Counted from the first letter of the stretch, positions 34,917 through 48,100 are shown. The stretch: DNA of 64,000 nt from Dioscorea cayenensis subsp. rotundata (GCF_009730915.1 NW_024087301.1:62001-126000); one strand, 5' to 3'. The notes: a model not told the origin generated them from the letters alone. Numbers and translations are program-made.

Positions 34917-36600
34917 ACTAGAGGAACAGCCTGGGCTAGAGAAATAAGTCAAAAGTATTGCCAAATTGGATGATGAGGGAAACATGGCAAGGTTTGTGAT
35001 CCTCTAACTTGCCTTCTATCTCAGCCCAATCAGGTAGAGAAGCATAGTATATCTTTTTTTTTTATTTTTTTTATTTATCAATTAGTGTTTGTATTATGGA
35101 TGGTTAATCAATAGCAATGTACATTGTAGACAATTCCAATCTAAGCAAGATGCATTGTAACAAAAATTCAACCCTTTAATTGAAATTGATAATTTTCTTT
35201 CACAAGTTATGAGGATGCGCCTATTATAGCTAATTTAATGTACATATTCAAACTATGATTAACAAAACCAATCAGACAACAAAAACAATCACATATTAAA
35301 CAAAACAATCTATATCAATGTCACAATGTACTCAATTTTTCATCTAAATGGAATGTATTGTAACAAAAGTTTCACCTTTTTCAATCAAAAACAATCAGTT
35401 AACTTGAAGTAGACTTTCAAACCATTAGCAGCAAAACAATCACATTTTGAGCAAAATTTTCAACATCAGCCACATTGTACTCAATTGATAGTTTTTCATC
35501 AAAAACATTCACATTGTAAGTACTCTTGATCTCCAATTAGTGCAGCCAATGCCAAAGTCATTTATTTGTGGCATGAATTTTCTATTTCCTGATTATAATA
35601 ATTGCATTCATTCCATTGATTATACTAAATACAAAAAAAAATTATGATAAGAAGCAACAAACTTTAAATTTCATTGATTATATGAAATTTACAAGAGCAA
35701 CAATTTGTTCTTCATAACTGTTGTACATATTAAACAAAATGATAATGGGTTGAACTTGCTTCTTTACATAGTATTTAAGAAGTTTGACATAAAATAAACC
35801 CTACTATAGAAAAGCCAACCCTAGACAACTGTTTTGTTACTTCAGAGTTAAGGATTAGTTACGACGAATAATCATGCTTTTGCTATATTAAGAATTCTCG
35901 AGCTTCAAATGTTGTCCTGGACTCATCGACTTGGTTCTTTATTTTTGCTTCTACTTTTTTTCTTTTCAATGGCCTATTATTCCTTCTTGCCCCGACCATC
36001 ACAAACACTAAAGAATAAATGTCACTAACAAAAACAGATCAATGATATGCTAAGTCTGGGTTTAAACTTTGAATAGATCTTATAATCAGTTAACTAGAAG
36101 TGATGATTAATAAAGTAGAATGGGGAGCTTCCCTTCCAACGATAACTCCACTAGATTGAGCACTGTAGAACATATAAGAAACAAATTTCCGCATTTTGTA
36201 ACTAGGACATTGTCTCAAATTTATTCAAGACAATATATGTATGGCGGCCCTTATTGTTATGTTTACCAGGTGAATCACATTTGAGAGTAATTAACATTGC
36301 ATTATATCCATTAATTAGTTCATGTTATGGAATCTTCAAGTTGAGGGAAGAAGAGCGGGCGAACCCACTAGAGACCCCTGTGCGTGCACAAGCCTCGGTG
36401 GAACAAGTGAGGACGGGGTCGCGCTCACGTGGCCGCTGGAACCACCCGTACACAACCACTATTCACAACTACCAGAAATGTGCCCTCAGCCGAGAATCGA
36501 ACTCTCACCACTCTGTGAGAGCTCTATCGGCGACCCATGTACCAATAGACCCGAAGGTCGTTGGCATATGGAATCTTCAAGTTAGCTCATTGGACTAAGG
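34917..36600. repeat. Segmental duplication block R, right copy
   Basis: Paralogue of 11629-14000, without the MULE-like insertion but with a SINE at 36343-36566. No coding potential; the few open frames here lie in the SINE. Confidence 0.85.
36343..36566 (-). mobile_element. tRNA-derived SINE, copy 1
   Basis: A 224-bp insertion flanked by a perfect 17-bp direct repeat TATGGAATCTTCAAGTT (36326-36342 and 36567-36583). The paralogous block at about 13960 has the single uninterrupted site. On the minus strand it starts TGCCAACGACCTTCGGGTC. It has an A-box-like stretch GGTCTATTGGTA, then a B box GAGTTCGATTCTC, as expected of an RNA polymerase III promoter from a tRNA. A second family member is at 44671-44902. 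Confidence 0.92.
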
Positions 36601-36863
36601 CTGCATAGATGTGGAGCGAGAAGTGCATGGGAGAAGGACGATTGGTGGATGTTGTTCCCTCACTAGCGGAGGTGGTGGCTTGGCCTAGGGCTACATTGAT
36701 TCGGCACACAATCACTAGCAAAGGTTGGGGCACACTGGTAAAGGAATGCGATGGAGAGGAAGATTAGTTTAGATTTCCGGTCGAGATCCAATTTGGATCG
36801 AGATCTCATTTGTTTAATTAGTGTTAGTTATTTTATTTTTTTTAATAAAAATAGATAAATCAT

Positions 36864-37052
36864 ATTTTTTTTAAAAGGTGGATAAACCACAATCGATAAA
36901 AGAGCAAAGTCAAAACAAAGTACAACATCCGTCCACTAGCTGTGGAGCAACAAAAAATCGCAAAAGGGAGGAACAACGGGTCTCCTCCTGACCACATAAA
37001 AAAAAGACTACTCCCCACTACCGTCCTGAGCCACCTCAGTCACGTGGGCATC
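36864..37052 (-). mobile_element. Truncated LINE insertion
   Basis: A 189-bp insertion with a 16-bp perfect direct repeat AAAATAGATAAATCAT (36848-36863 and 37053-37068). It is absent from the paralogous site near 28883. Read on the minus strand it ends GGTTTATCCACCTTTT plus an A-rich tail, and it shares a GGAGGAACAACGGGTCTCCTC block with 4548-5208. A long TSD with a poly-A end and 5' truncation fits target-primed reverse transcription. Confidence 0.78.
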
Positions 37053-37971
37053 AAAATAGATAAATCATTGATTTATTAAAAAATGATAGTTATTTAATTA
37101 GTGAACTGGTTTTTATTTCTTTCCCTCTTTTAATAATATTTTAATAGCGGTACTAGATGGAAAAACCAATGTCTATTGGTAGATAAATTAAGATTTCCCA
37201 CATTGGCAAATACTATTGGTAGAGCTTAGTTTTATGAATGATGTGTAAATGAGAAAACCAAAATTTAATAAACAAAGAATGAATATATGCGATGCAACTT
37301 AACTACTAAAAGGAAAAGATAGTTTTTCTTTTTCTTTCATTGAGAAGAGAATAACGATAAAAGAGAAAAATTCAATTTTTTTTAATAAAATATTGATTTA
37401 TCCAAGTTTATTAAATAATAATAAAAAGAGAAAATTATATATTCTTTTTTTTTAACTGTAAACATATGGAAAATTATATGTATATAATTAACTTGGTAAA
37501 AGATACGTTGATCATGAATACGAAATTAATGATTAAACATACGTTATCATCTTATGTTATGAAAAATTTAGAAATTTCCATTATTTACAATCATTGTACA
37601 CATATGAGAACCCAAAGGCAGGTGAAAAAGGCAAAAGATGGTAATGCATGTGCCTTAAAATTTGCCATTGATCCTGATTTTATGTTTAAACCAAAGAGGA
37701 ACATTTTATTCATAATCATTGTACATAATGAGAGCACACTTTGATATCAAAGGAAATTAAAAAAAACAAAAAACAAAAAGAAAAAGGAGTACATCAAGTG
37801 ACATGAAATCAATGAGAGGCCTCACTTTGACCTCAAAGTTTTTCTTTCTTTTTAGACGCCATAAAAGTTAAGGAAATGAAAAACAAATACACAATAACAA
37901 ATATAATAAAGATAACAAAGTTGAACAAGATAAACAACACCAACAAGGGATATCTAACTGGCCTTCAACGC

Positions 37972-40900
37972 TCACCATTCTTCAAGGGTGAGTCTTGGCA
38001 CATGTTGAATCTTGTACCAATCTTCCCCCGCTTCCCTCTGCAACCTGAGCATGAGCTCTTCGGGCAAGTCAAACAACTCTAATTCCTGAAGGCTCATCAC
38101 ATGTTGCAAATCTGGGAACACTGATAGCTCCTCGCATGAACTTAATTGTAGGAAAGCAAGCTTGGGCATTGTACCTCTCTCTACCCTCCACTCCTCAAGA
38201 TTGGGCAATGCGTAATCCTTAAACATAGTATCCGGGTCCGATAGAACAAGTATAATCGAAGTGCTTTTTAGAAACCAATTCGTTAATGAACAGATTTTTC
38301 AAACTAGGGAATCCACCAGTAGAGCATACCATTTTTCTCCCGAGATACACATTTCTATGGAGTTTGAGAGTGACAAGGTACTTTTAACCTCTCCAATTTG
38401 GGCATTGGGTCTTCCTCCAATCCAGAATCACAGAGTTCAAGCTTGGTGAGACAAGTTGGGAATTCAGATATGGTGTCCCCATTTGGCCAAAATCCAAATA
38501 ACGTCAATGAGAGGAGGTGCTTGTGAAATGGAAAGTCCTTGGTGTTGATCTCTATATGGCAGCCTTGTGTGGCCTTTATAAACAAGCTGATAAGATGGTC
38601 TAGTTCACATAGTAGATGGGTTAGCATTGTTCCATGGTGTTTTTCATTAATCTCCACTTTCAACTTCCTAAGTTTGGGAAACCTCCAGTTTATTGTTTTA
38701 TAGGATCCAAATTCTACAAACTCAAGTGTGAGGAGATTTTTTAGCTCAACACTTTGTGGTGGTTTGCACTGCCAGAATTGTACATGTCTTAGTGTCTTTA
38801 TCTTCCATAGTGTGATTGGTATCTCTCTTACTTCGCTTAGAAGAACAGTTTCTAAGGATTGAAAGTTTCCTACCGACGATGGTAGGTGTAAGTGTTTGGG
38901 CCAGTACCGTGACCGTAGGCGCCGATCAGCATGCCCCAGTCTTAAATAACGTAAATGGATCATGAGCTTGATCTCTTTTGGTATTTGTACATCAATGAAA
39001 TCAGTCAAATCAAGCACCCTTAGAAGCTCAAATCTAAATATTGAAGAACCAATTGGAATACGAGATTGACCAAATGTCATCAAAGTCCTGAGTCTATGCA
39101 TTGTAGAGAGGATTTCATCGATCTTGGTGCTCTTGACGTTGTGGAAAGACACACGGCGAGACGACGCCAAATAAGTTGGTTGATCATTTTCATTGGAGCA
39201 AACTGTGAGGAAGATGTCTTTCTTAGCTGCAGATCTTGCAAAATCTAGAAGTAGATCATGGACGCCACATTTCTTTTACACTCGCCATTGTTTTTTTCCC
39301 CGGTTTTTTTACATGAATCAAGCTCCTCCGAATCAACTCCTCTAAAAATAGCATCCCCCGTATCCTCCATGGTCTTCTTTTTCTTCCCCGTGGTATGAAG
39401 CCTTCCGCAATCCATTGCCCTCGATTAACATCTTGCCGGAGATGTCATAATCCTCCGGGTAAGCACCCAAATAAAGAAAACATGATTTCATATTATATGG
39501 AAGATCTTTGTAGCTCAAAGCAAGTATTTCTTGGCATTGTCTTCCTTCTGCCGCCCAATCCATCGTCTCCAACACTCTTCGCCACACAACAGGTGTTTTG
39601 TCTTTAATAGATAGGAGACCTCCAAGAACAACTAAAGCCAGAGGTAGGCCACCGCATTTGTGCATGAGACGAAGGCCGATATCAAGCAATTCATTGGTGA
39701 AATTTGCCTCAACATCTTCATAAGGAAAAGCCTTCTTGAGAAGAAGCTTCATACTCTCATCATCATTCAAAAGCGGAAGTTGGTACGGAGTGCTTCTTGG
39801 ATCTGCTCCCTTTGCAACATTAAGAAACCGAGTGGTGATCAAGACCCTACTTCCATTGTTCACATCCGGAAAACTTCTTTGCATCTGATTCCATACATCC
39901 TCTAGCCAAATATCATCTAATACAATAAGAAACCTTTCTGTTCTTAGTGAGTTATTAAGCATGTCTATCAAATCATTTTCTGTCATTTTTCTCCAACTTC
40001 TCCTTTTTCAATCTTCCCGAAATTCTTCAAGCATCTTTCTCGAGAAGCCCTATTAAACTATTTTTCTTGAGAGATCATTACCCAAATGCGCTTTGTGGAA
40101 ATGATTGCTAACAAAGATTGTCACGAGAGAGTTTCCGTGCAAGGGTGGTTTTGCCAAGACCACCAATGCCAACTATGCTAATGACACAAAGCCTTTGTTG
40201 TTGTTGATCAATCAGTCGTCTCAGTAGGATCTTCTGATCATTAAAGAGCCCGACTACATCAGCATCATCAGAATATTGAGGTGAGAAATGGGGTCTCCTT
40301 ATTATGGATACTAAGTTGGAAGCATCTCCATCTTCACCCAAGTTTTGAATCCCATACCTCTCTCTGGCATCCTTGATCTCATTAAGCCTTCCTTTTATCT
40401 TACCAATCTCCACACCAACATTATGCCTTGCTACCAACGCGCTTGGGTTAAACCTATCAAAAAAAAAAAGTGTTAAATCAAAAATAGGAAGTTATGGTTC
40501 ATGTGAAAGTAGAGCCATGGATGGAGAAATTCTTAAGAGAGGAGGAAAGGCAAACCAAAAAAAATTAAAATAATAAATTCAAATTCCAGAATAATTTCAA
40601 TAAAAAAAAAACCAAAGTATACTACGTAATATACTTTATATATATGTATAATGTATTGTTTATTGAAAATTATAGGTACCTAACCACTTACACTAAGCAA
40701 ATATTGGTTAGTGATAAATTCTCTAAAAAGTTTTCTACTCTATATATATATACATATATTTTTGTACATTTTTTTGTCAGCCCTATACTCCAACACTATT
40801 GAATTGTTTTCAATCAATTTATTCCTATTCTATATTTTAAAATTTATTTGAGTTTTTTTCCATACTTATGCACATTAATTAAAATAAAAAATTACTTTTT

Positions 40901-41305
40901 ATGAACCTCCTATCTAATGTGTTCGTTTGATAAATGACCTAAAATTAAACCCTAAAAACCTATACAAGTGAAGGCACAATGGAAAAAAAAAAAAACTATT
41001 TTATTCTTACCAGTATTTGATGAGACTCAGCCAACCATGGGACTGATCATGATCAACCTTAATGAGGAAAGTATCAATGGCGTCTTCAGATAGGTAAGCA
41101 ACTTGTATTACTTCATTCACCCAGTTCTTCACCCTTTCATCTCTCTTTCCTTTTTGCATCGAGCATCCTTGAGAAAGCATTTAATCCCTACGGAGCTCTC
41201 TTTCCATCCACTCCACCTCATCACGCACTCCATACAACAACCGAATTCTTGTGACAAGAGCCCGGCAAGCCTGGTTGCCACCTGTGAAACAGCGGATTCA
41301 GCCAT
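37972..41305 (-). pseudogene. CC-NBS-LRR resistance gene, copy 3
   Basis: Exon 1 (41305-41011) starts MAESAVSQV and ends at TACTG|GTAAG; exon 2 starts at 40453 after a T-rich tract and AG (join W-FNPSALVARHNVG). The intron is 557 bp, shortest of the three. Motifs: P-loop GIGGLGKTTLA, FLIVLDDIW, ITTRFLN, GLPLAL, CFLYLGAYPEDYDISG, then LRRs ending LTLEEW and a stop at 37972. It has many small indels against copies 1 and 2: in exon 1 (AATTCGG for AATTCTGG near 41253, extra bases near 41155-41190), at 39985-40135, 39275-39430 and 38383. The LRR near 38240-38290 also has a longer insertion. Many indels are single extra bases in homopolymers, so part of the damage may be assembly error. Confidence 0.87.
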
Positions 41306-41306
41306 C

Positions 41307-41338
<32 letters not shown>

Positions 41339-42048
41339 GCGATTGACTGATTGAAAGAGATGAAGCTGAGTTTTTTTCTTTTGTATTAATTTGAGGGTGG
41401 CTTCTAATTGCAAGGCAGAATATAAAAAAAACATGAAGGAATTGAATAAAGCTGGGTGCTTTCATCATGGGTGCATGGGTGGTGTCAGTTATCCAATATA
41501 TCGCCTTTGTTATTATGCAGAAAGGGCCCCAAAGGCATGTGAAATTTGGGTGTGGCCATGTGGCGCGAAAAAGTCAACTTGTCCGAGATGAAGCTGAGGG
41601 TGGTTTTTTTTTTTTTTTAATATATAATAATTAATTCGAGGAGAATATATATATATATACATATGTTGTTAGACAACTGAGATGATTAATAAGATATGAT
41701 TGTTAAACAGCTAAGATGATTAAATCATATCTCCGTTTTGCTCCATGTTGATTTATTATATTTGTATACACGTCAAAGGCTAATTTTCACTAGCTTAAGA
41801 CACCTTCCTAATTTAGATAGAATATAGGATGATTTTTTTATGCAAAAGTGACAAGTGTTATATCACAAAAGAGTTGTAAAATTGATAAACAAATATAGTA
41901 GTACATAATATCGCCTTTGTTATTATGCAGAAAGGGCCCCAAAGGCATGTGAAATTTTGGTGTGGCCATGTGGTGCGAAAAAGTCAACTTGTCCGAGATG
42001 AAGCTGAGGGTGTTTTTGTTAATATATATATAATAATTAATTCGAGGA

Positions 42049-42089
<41 letters not shown>

Positions 42090-42412
42090 TTGTTAGACAA
42101 CTGAGATGATTAATAAGATGATTGTTAAACAGGTAAGATGATCAAATCATATCTCCGTGTTGCTCCATGTTGAATTATTATATTTGTATACACGTCAAAG
42201 GCTAATTTTCACTAGCTTCGGACGCTTTCGTAATTTATTATATATATATATATATATATGTTTTTTTTTATGCAAAAGTCACAAATGCTATTTCACAAAA
42301 GAGTTGTAAAATAGATAAACAAATAAAATGGTACATAATTCTGGTAATTTAATGATGTTTTGTTATGCGCACCAAATAATGGCTCCTCCCAAAAGGTCCT
42401 AATGAAGGGTGT
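41306..42412. repeat. Upstream flank of CNL copy 3 with a 410-bp tandem duplication
   Basis: 41498-41907 and 41908 to about 42338 are a direct tandem pair of period 410, starting ATATCGCCTTTGTTATTATG and including AAGTCAACTTGTCCGAGATG. They differ mainly in the length of internal (TA)n tracts (about 41648, 42052-42085 and 42239-42259). No gene is seen. Confidence 0.85.
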
Positions 42413-42959
42413 TGTTAGATATTGGCTTGATATCCTTGGGATTAAATCAAATCTTGATCTTTTTTAATCCAACGGTCTAGATTGCTCTATTGTTTATATA
42501 GGGTTATGTTTGTTGGGTGTTGTGTAATGAGAGAAAAGAGAGAGAGAGATAGAGAGGGAGAATTCTCTTGTATTTTAGAGAGTGGAAAGAGTGGTGTAGA
42601 GGAGAGCTTTTGTTCTTACTTGATCTCATTAAAGCAAGGTAAGACCCTTGTTTTTGAGGTAAAGCTTGTTCTTAGAGCTTGGTAACTCTCTTGTGGCTTT
42701 TTGCCTATTTCTTATACTTTTGTACTCTTGTTATTCCCCCATGATATAGTGAAGCATTGTTCTCCCGTGGATGTAGGCTTGATCTTAGCCGAACCACGTT
42801 AAATTGGTGTCTCTTACTTTATTCTTATGAGATTGGTTGTATGTTATTCTTGCATCTGCCTATTCATTGTGTGATTGCTAGGTATTGTGATATTGCACAC
42901 TGAGTGTTCGATGAATTGCTACACTAGTTCCGCTTCCTCACACTCAACGTGTGTTACCA
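42413..42959 (+). mobile_element. Ty1/copia-like solo or truncated LTR
   Basis: Begins TGTTAGATATTGGCTTGATA and contains AGAGAGGGAGAATTCTCTTG, TTCTCCCGTGGATGTAGGC and CGAACCACGTTAAAT, the layout of many copia LTR 3' parts. It ends close to TGTTACCA. It is inserted against the start-codon region of a fourth CNL copy. No matching TSD was found, so the right end may be truncated. Confidence 0.6.
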
Positions 42960-43230
42960 GCAGATTGCCATCTCCCTCACACACTCTCCCTCTCTTGATT
43001 CACTTATTGCAAGAGATGAAAATCAGTTTTTTCTTTCTATTAATTTGAAGATAGTACATTTGATGATGGCTTCTAATCAACACAAAATATTGAAAAGAAG
43101 AAAGAAATAAAGGGGTGCTTTGATCATGGGTGATTTCTTTATTCATCCAAACAACTTTTATTATTATTTAATATGAAAGAATTAAAAAACACAATGGAAT
43201 ATATGTTAAGGCATTTTTTTTTAAACGTTC
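42960..43230 (-). pseudogene. Stub of a fourth CNL copy (start codon and 5' flank)
   Basis: On the minus strand this has the same 5' flank as copies 1 and 2 (CAAGAGATGAAAATCAG, ATTTGAAGATAGTACATTTG) leading to ATGGCAATCTGCTG. The other copies have ATGGCTGAATCTGCTG, so two bases are lost. The rest of the gene is gone at the LTR-like junction. It shows that the cluster once extended further right. Confidence 0.75.
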
Positions 43231-43568
43231 CCTCAACAACTAGACTACTTACAAATGGCTACAAAGCTTCTTATATATAAAAAAAAGTTCATATCTTTTT
43301 TATTTACACTTGTACCCTTCACCATCTTTAATTTTCTTGGCACGATGACTTGCGCGGTGTGGCTCTCGCTGAATTGATGTGATGGTGATAACAACATGTA
43401 TTATAAATATATATATATCATGTTATATATATATATATATATTTATAATATCACATGTGAATTGGTGGGATGATAATTTTGCATATCATGTTCATGTTAA
43501 GTAGCATGTTGGCATATCATGTTTGAATTAGCCTTGGAATATATGTGGGTTTGGATAATTGATACTTG

Positions 43569-43615
<47 letters not shown>

Positions 43616-44126
43616 CAGAATCCGATTCAACCAAACCGGGTCATCCGGTCCAACCAATTGACTCATGACCCAATTGTTTGGCCGGTTCACTTTCCGGTCC
43701 GGTTTTGAAAATATTGTTTTTTTTTATAATATTACTTATTTTCTATTTAATTGCACGTATGTAATTAAATTTAAAATAAGTAATATTAAAAAAAACGCCC
43801 CCATTTGATCATATATAGGTGGTTTTTTTTATTTAAATAAACACATTTATTATTATTTAATAAAAAAGAATAAAGAAAGCGATGGAGTATATGTTAAGGC
43901 ACTTTTTTATTTTTATTTTAATTGTTCTTTAACGACTAAGTTTCACGAAAGCAGTGTTTATTTTATGATATTTGAAGTTATATTTTAAATACCACATTCA
44001 AAAAAATTTTATTTAGTTTGAAGAATTTTAAAACACCAAGATAAAACCAAATTACTCTCACATATGTATTTAGACCTACGTCCAAATTGAGTGTAAATCG
44101 AAATCCCGAGAATTGAAAATCCATAA

Positions 44127-44172
<46 letters not shown>

Positions 44173-45166
44173 CATATGCATATACTTACACACTTATATA
44201 TATATTTATATTTATATAAACCTACATAGGTACGTTTACATATATATATATATACATAGATGCATATACATATATACACATCTACATATATACATATATA
44301 TATATGCATATATACACACATATACATATACTCATATACATGTATGTATGTATATGCATATGCACACATATATGTATATGAATATCTATATAAACATACA
44401 TTTACATATACAAATATGTATGTATATACTAGGGATACGATTAAGGTTCTTGCGGCCATTGGCAACAGCATGGAGAAATTTTGTATTTGCATCACTTTTT
44501 TTAAGCTAGGTAATCACATGTAATTTGATTTTTATTAAGAGTAAAGCAACAGAAAAACCTTAAAAAAAATATTTATAAAAAAAAATTTCAAACCACTCTT
44601 ATTAGATTCAAGGAGAACATATTCACTATGCAGTCTGGCATGAATATGTTGTTATAAATGAACATAAAATTGCCAACGACCTTGGGGTCTATTGGTACAC
44701 GGGTCGCCGATAGAACTCTCACCGAGTGGTGAGAGTTCGATTCTCGGCTGAGGGCACATTTCTGGGAGTTGTGAATAGTGGTTGTGTACGGGTGGTTTCA
44801 GCGCCCACGTGAGCGCGGCCCCGTCCCCACTTGTTCCACTGAGGCTTGTGCACGTCTCTGGATCTCTAGTGGGTTCACCCCGCTCCTCTTTCCCAAAAAA
44901 AAATAAATGAACATAAAATATAGTGATAACGGTCTCTTGAAATGCTTAAATCTTGATCCAAATAACACAACAAAAAGAACAAAACTACCCATTCCTTCAC
45001 AGATTCAATAGAATAAAACAAACTTATCTGACCTCGAAGAAAACGAACTGTAAAAAAAAATGCAGCATATTTTTTTCAAATTTGAAATTCACTGAATTTC
45101 TTGTGCAGTAAAAGGTCATTTAGGTTCCTTTTAAATACAAAACAATTAGATAGAATGACACTTACA
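43231..45166. other. AT-rich spacer with long (TA)n/(TACA)n tracts
   Basis: 43231-43800 is absent from the paralogue at 6680 and includes (TA)n (43573-43615), then a segment rich in CCGGTT/AACCGG words (43625-43710). 43800-44640 is paralogous to 6590-7200. 44131-44430 is a long TATACA/TATATG microsatellite whose Tyr/Ile-rich frames are not genes. 44671-44902 is a SINE. No gene seen. Confidence 0.7.
44671..44902 (+). mobile_element. tRNA-derived SINE, copy 2
   Basis: A 232-bp insertion including an A-rich tail, flanked by a perfect 17-bp repeat ATAAATGAACATAAAAT (44654-44670 and 44903-44919). The paralogue near 7204-7220 has one copy (ATAAATGAACACAAAAT), the empty site. It contains GGTCTATTGGTA and GAGTTCGATTCTC as A- and B-box-like Pol III elements. 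It is closely similar to the element at 36343-36566 in the opposite orientation. Confidence 0.92.
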
Positions 45167-48100
45167 GTGGACAGTAGGTCCCCCACCATCTAAGAGTCTG
45201 ACTAATGCAAAAAATATAAACAGATTTGTTTATCACTTTAAAAACAAAAACAAAACCATGTTAAAAAACCACAGCAATAGACAGACCCTTCAAGATTATT
45301 TCGCACCTTCACCATCTTCATCGCTTTCCAACCCCTGCCAGGAGCATAAAAGGAAATTTTCAGGAATCCATATTAGCAATTCCTACTTACAACCTGAGCG
45401 TTCACAAATTCATATTAGTGGTCCCTAGTTAAGTATCTGAGAAAAACATTATATTTTGTTAATGAGATAATCTACTTGAAAAGAATAAACTTAGTAAGTC
45501 CTTTTTGATTTGGAATGCTGCACTGGTAACTAGCACCCAGTTTAAGGACTTAGACTCCACAGAACCAATCCCCCACATCCCCCACTTAATTGAAGCCTTA
45601 CCTTGAGCAAGGATTGCAACAAGAATCATAGAATACTTGAGAATGTTCAGGTAGGATCTTATATTTGGAACCTACATGCTGGCATGTAATATTTACACAG
45701 GAATGAAAATAAGATCATCAAGACACATCTGGAATGTTCCCAACAAAAGAATTCAAAAATAGATACATAAATATATATATTTTTGAAAAAAGTGAATGTG
45801 GTTATGATGTTTTGATAAAGGTAAGAGGAATAATATTCTAATCAGGCCAACAATGAACAAACGCTTGACAAATTTGTGATATTACATTGCTTAGGATCTC
45901 TCCTCCCTTCTATCATTAGTGCAAAGCTTTCCAAATGAGAAATAGTCAGACACAGGTGGTCAGTGATTGAATCTTTTAATAGTTTTTCATTGACAAGATA
46001 GGAAATGGCAGTAGAAAGGTGACAAAGAATCTAACTTAACCCTCGTCATTGCAGGTGCTAGCTTCTACAGCAAAAAAATGGTACGAACTAGCAACCAAGC
46101 GAGTACTGGCATTTGAAATTAAGTCTTCGGAGATTATCAATCTTGTCTCTAAGAAGAAACTGTTGTCTTCAACTTGAAGAGAGTTATAAACTAATAATAG
46201 CTAATATGCCGATTTCTTTCAGTTGCCTAAACTCTACAATTATGAACTTGACAGAAATTAAGTTATTGTCAAAACATTGAGTGCTCACCATCTTTCCATT
46301 CTTATCAAGATCATCATCAAATCCATCATCGCCTCCATCTGAAAATACAGTAAGTAGAACAAAATGAGAAAGGGAAAAAAAAACAATTTTTCCAACAATC
46401 CAATGAGGAAAATACTGAGACAAGCATTGTAAAATATAAATATGCTAAGGACAATTGAATTTGCACCATGAACACGGTGAAATAGGATTGAGTAGCACAC
46501 CTGGGCCATCATCCTCACTTCCAAGGTCACCCAAAAGAAATTAAAACGTCCATGTCCTGTTCTATTTTTGATGATGATACCTTAGGTTCTGACTTAGTTT
46601 CCTTCACTTCATCCTTGGAAACAGGTGTAGCAGTGGAGGCTTCCCTTAGTCTATCACTTGAACTTTGTTCATTTGCTTTCATGGTCACCTCCTCTGCATA
46701 CTGCTTCTCATAACTGATTGGCAGAACAACAGGCTTGTCAGGAAGAACCGAGGGCAAAACAATGTACATTATAAAAATCTCACTTCTTCAGAAATATGGT
46801 AACAAAATCATCCCATTACATGATGGAAAATGTCAAAACAAGAAATCAACATAGCTAATTGAAAGAAATGGTCTAAATTCATTTTACAAGAAAATATAAT
46901 AGGAAGATAAGACTTTCCAATCAATAATCCCTTATTACTCGCCGAAAAACTCGCACAGTTGACATGGAATAAAAAGGAAAATAAAAAACAAGAACCAAGT
47001 TCAGACACCAAATAGAAGTGCATGCACAGACATTCAATTGACAACATATCAAGGTATTGTAGTCTGGTCACTTAGTAAGCCTACAATGATATTGTAAAGC
47101 AGAGTCGCAATTACAACCAACAACCAACCCTTCATTCCTATCCAGCTGGGTCAGTCTAGTTTGCAAGCATTAACAATCAATTGCCAATTGCCAATTGTCT
47201 CACAAAGCATCTTTTTCATTTGACACCTCAGACAATTTTATTATATTCTCCCAACAAGATAAAGCCTGGGCATCATACATCAAGATTGTTACAATATTTA
47301 GTTATGCATCTCCCATATAAAACTATCCATATAGTGTGCACTTGAATTTATGAAGCTTGACTAGTTTGTGATATTACATTGTTTAGGATCTCTCCTCTCT
47401 CAATCATTTGAAAAGGGAGAATGAGGTTATTCAACTCAGTGAATGAATCTTTTAATAGTTTTCATTGACAAGATTGGAAATGACAGTAGAAAAGTGACAA
47501 AAAATCTAACTTAGCCCTGCCATTGCAAAGCTAGCTTCTATGGTAAAAATGGTATGAACTAGGAAACCAAGCGTAACCTAGCATTTGATAATAAGTTTTT
47601 GGGAGGATTATCCATCTTGTCTCTAAGCATAAATTGTTGTCTTTTAACTAGAAGAGAGTTATAAACTAATAATAACTAATAATAACTAATATGCCGATTT
47701 TTCAGGTTGCCTAAACTCTGCAGTTATGAACTCGACAAGAATTGAGTTATTGTCAAAACATCGAGTGCTCACCATCTTTCCATTCTTATCAAAATCATCA
47801 TCAAATCCATCATCACCTCCATCTGAAAATACAGTAAGTAGAACAAAATGAGACGGAAAAGAAAAATAATTTTTCAACAATCCATCAAGAAAAATAATCG
47901 ATAAGTATCGTAAAATATGAATATGCCAAGGACAATTGAATTTGCACCATGACCATGGTAAAATAGGATTGAATAGCACACCTGGGTCATCATCCTCACT
48001 TCCAAGGTCACCCAAAAGAAACACATCCAAGTCCCTGCTCTAACTTTGATGATGATCCTTTAGTTTCGACTTAGTTTCGCTCACTTTTATCCTTGGAAAC

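Larger units (their letters stand above)
33688..34917 (-). other. Block of same-strand gene fragments (TAM41, unknown, UBL5)
   Basis: Between the 5' flank of CNL copy 2 and block R. In unit 1 the equivalent place holds the BSD gene and its spacers. It contains at least three minus-strand exon-like fragments of unrelated genes, described separately, in about 0.8 kb, with short intron-like gaps. Such mosaics are typical of Pack-MULE or Helitron capture. Termini were not found: I saw no long TIR and no sure Helitron end. Paralogy with the CNL flank stops near 33690 and resumes as block R at 34917. Confidence 0.65.

Noticed and set aside
44076..44523. Open frames on both strands rich in Tyr, Ile, Cys and His
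   Set aside because: They are translations of a TATACA/TATATG microsatellite, open on both strands, with no conserved motif.
36343..44902. Possible tRNA genes from A/B-box matches at about 36540 and 44690
   Set aside because: No full cloverleaf with CCA-side acceptor pairing was apparent, and both are parts of TSD-flanked SINEs.
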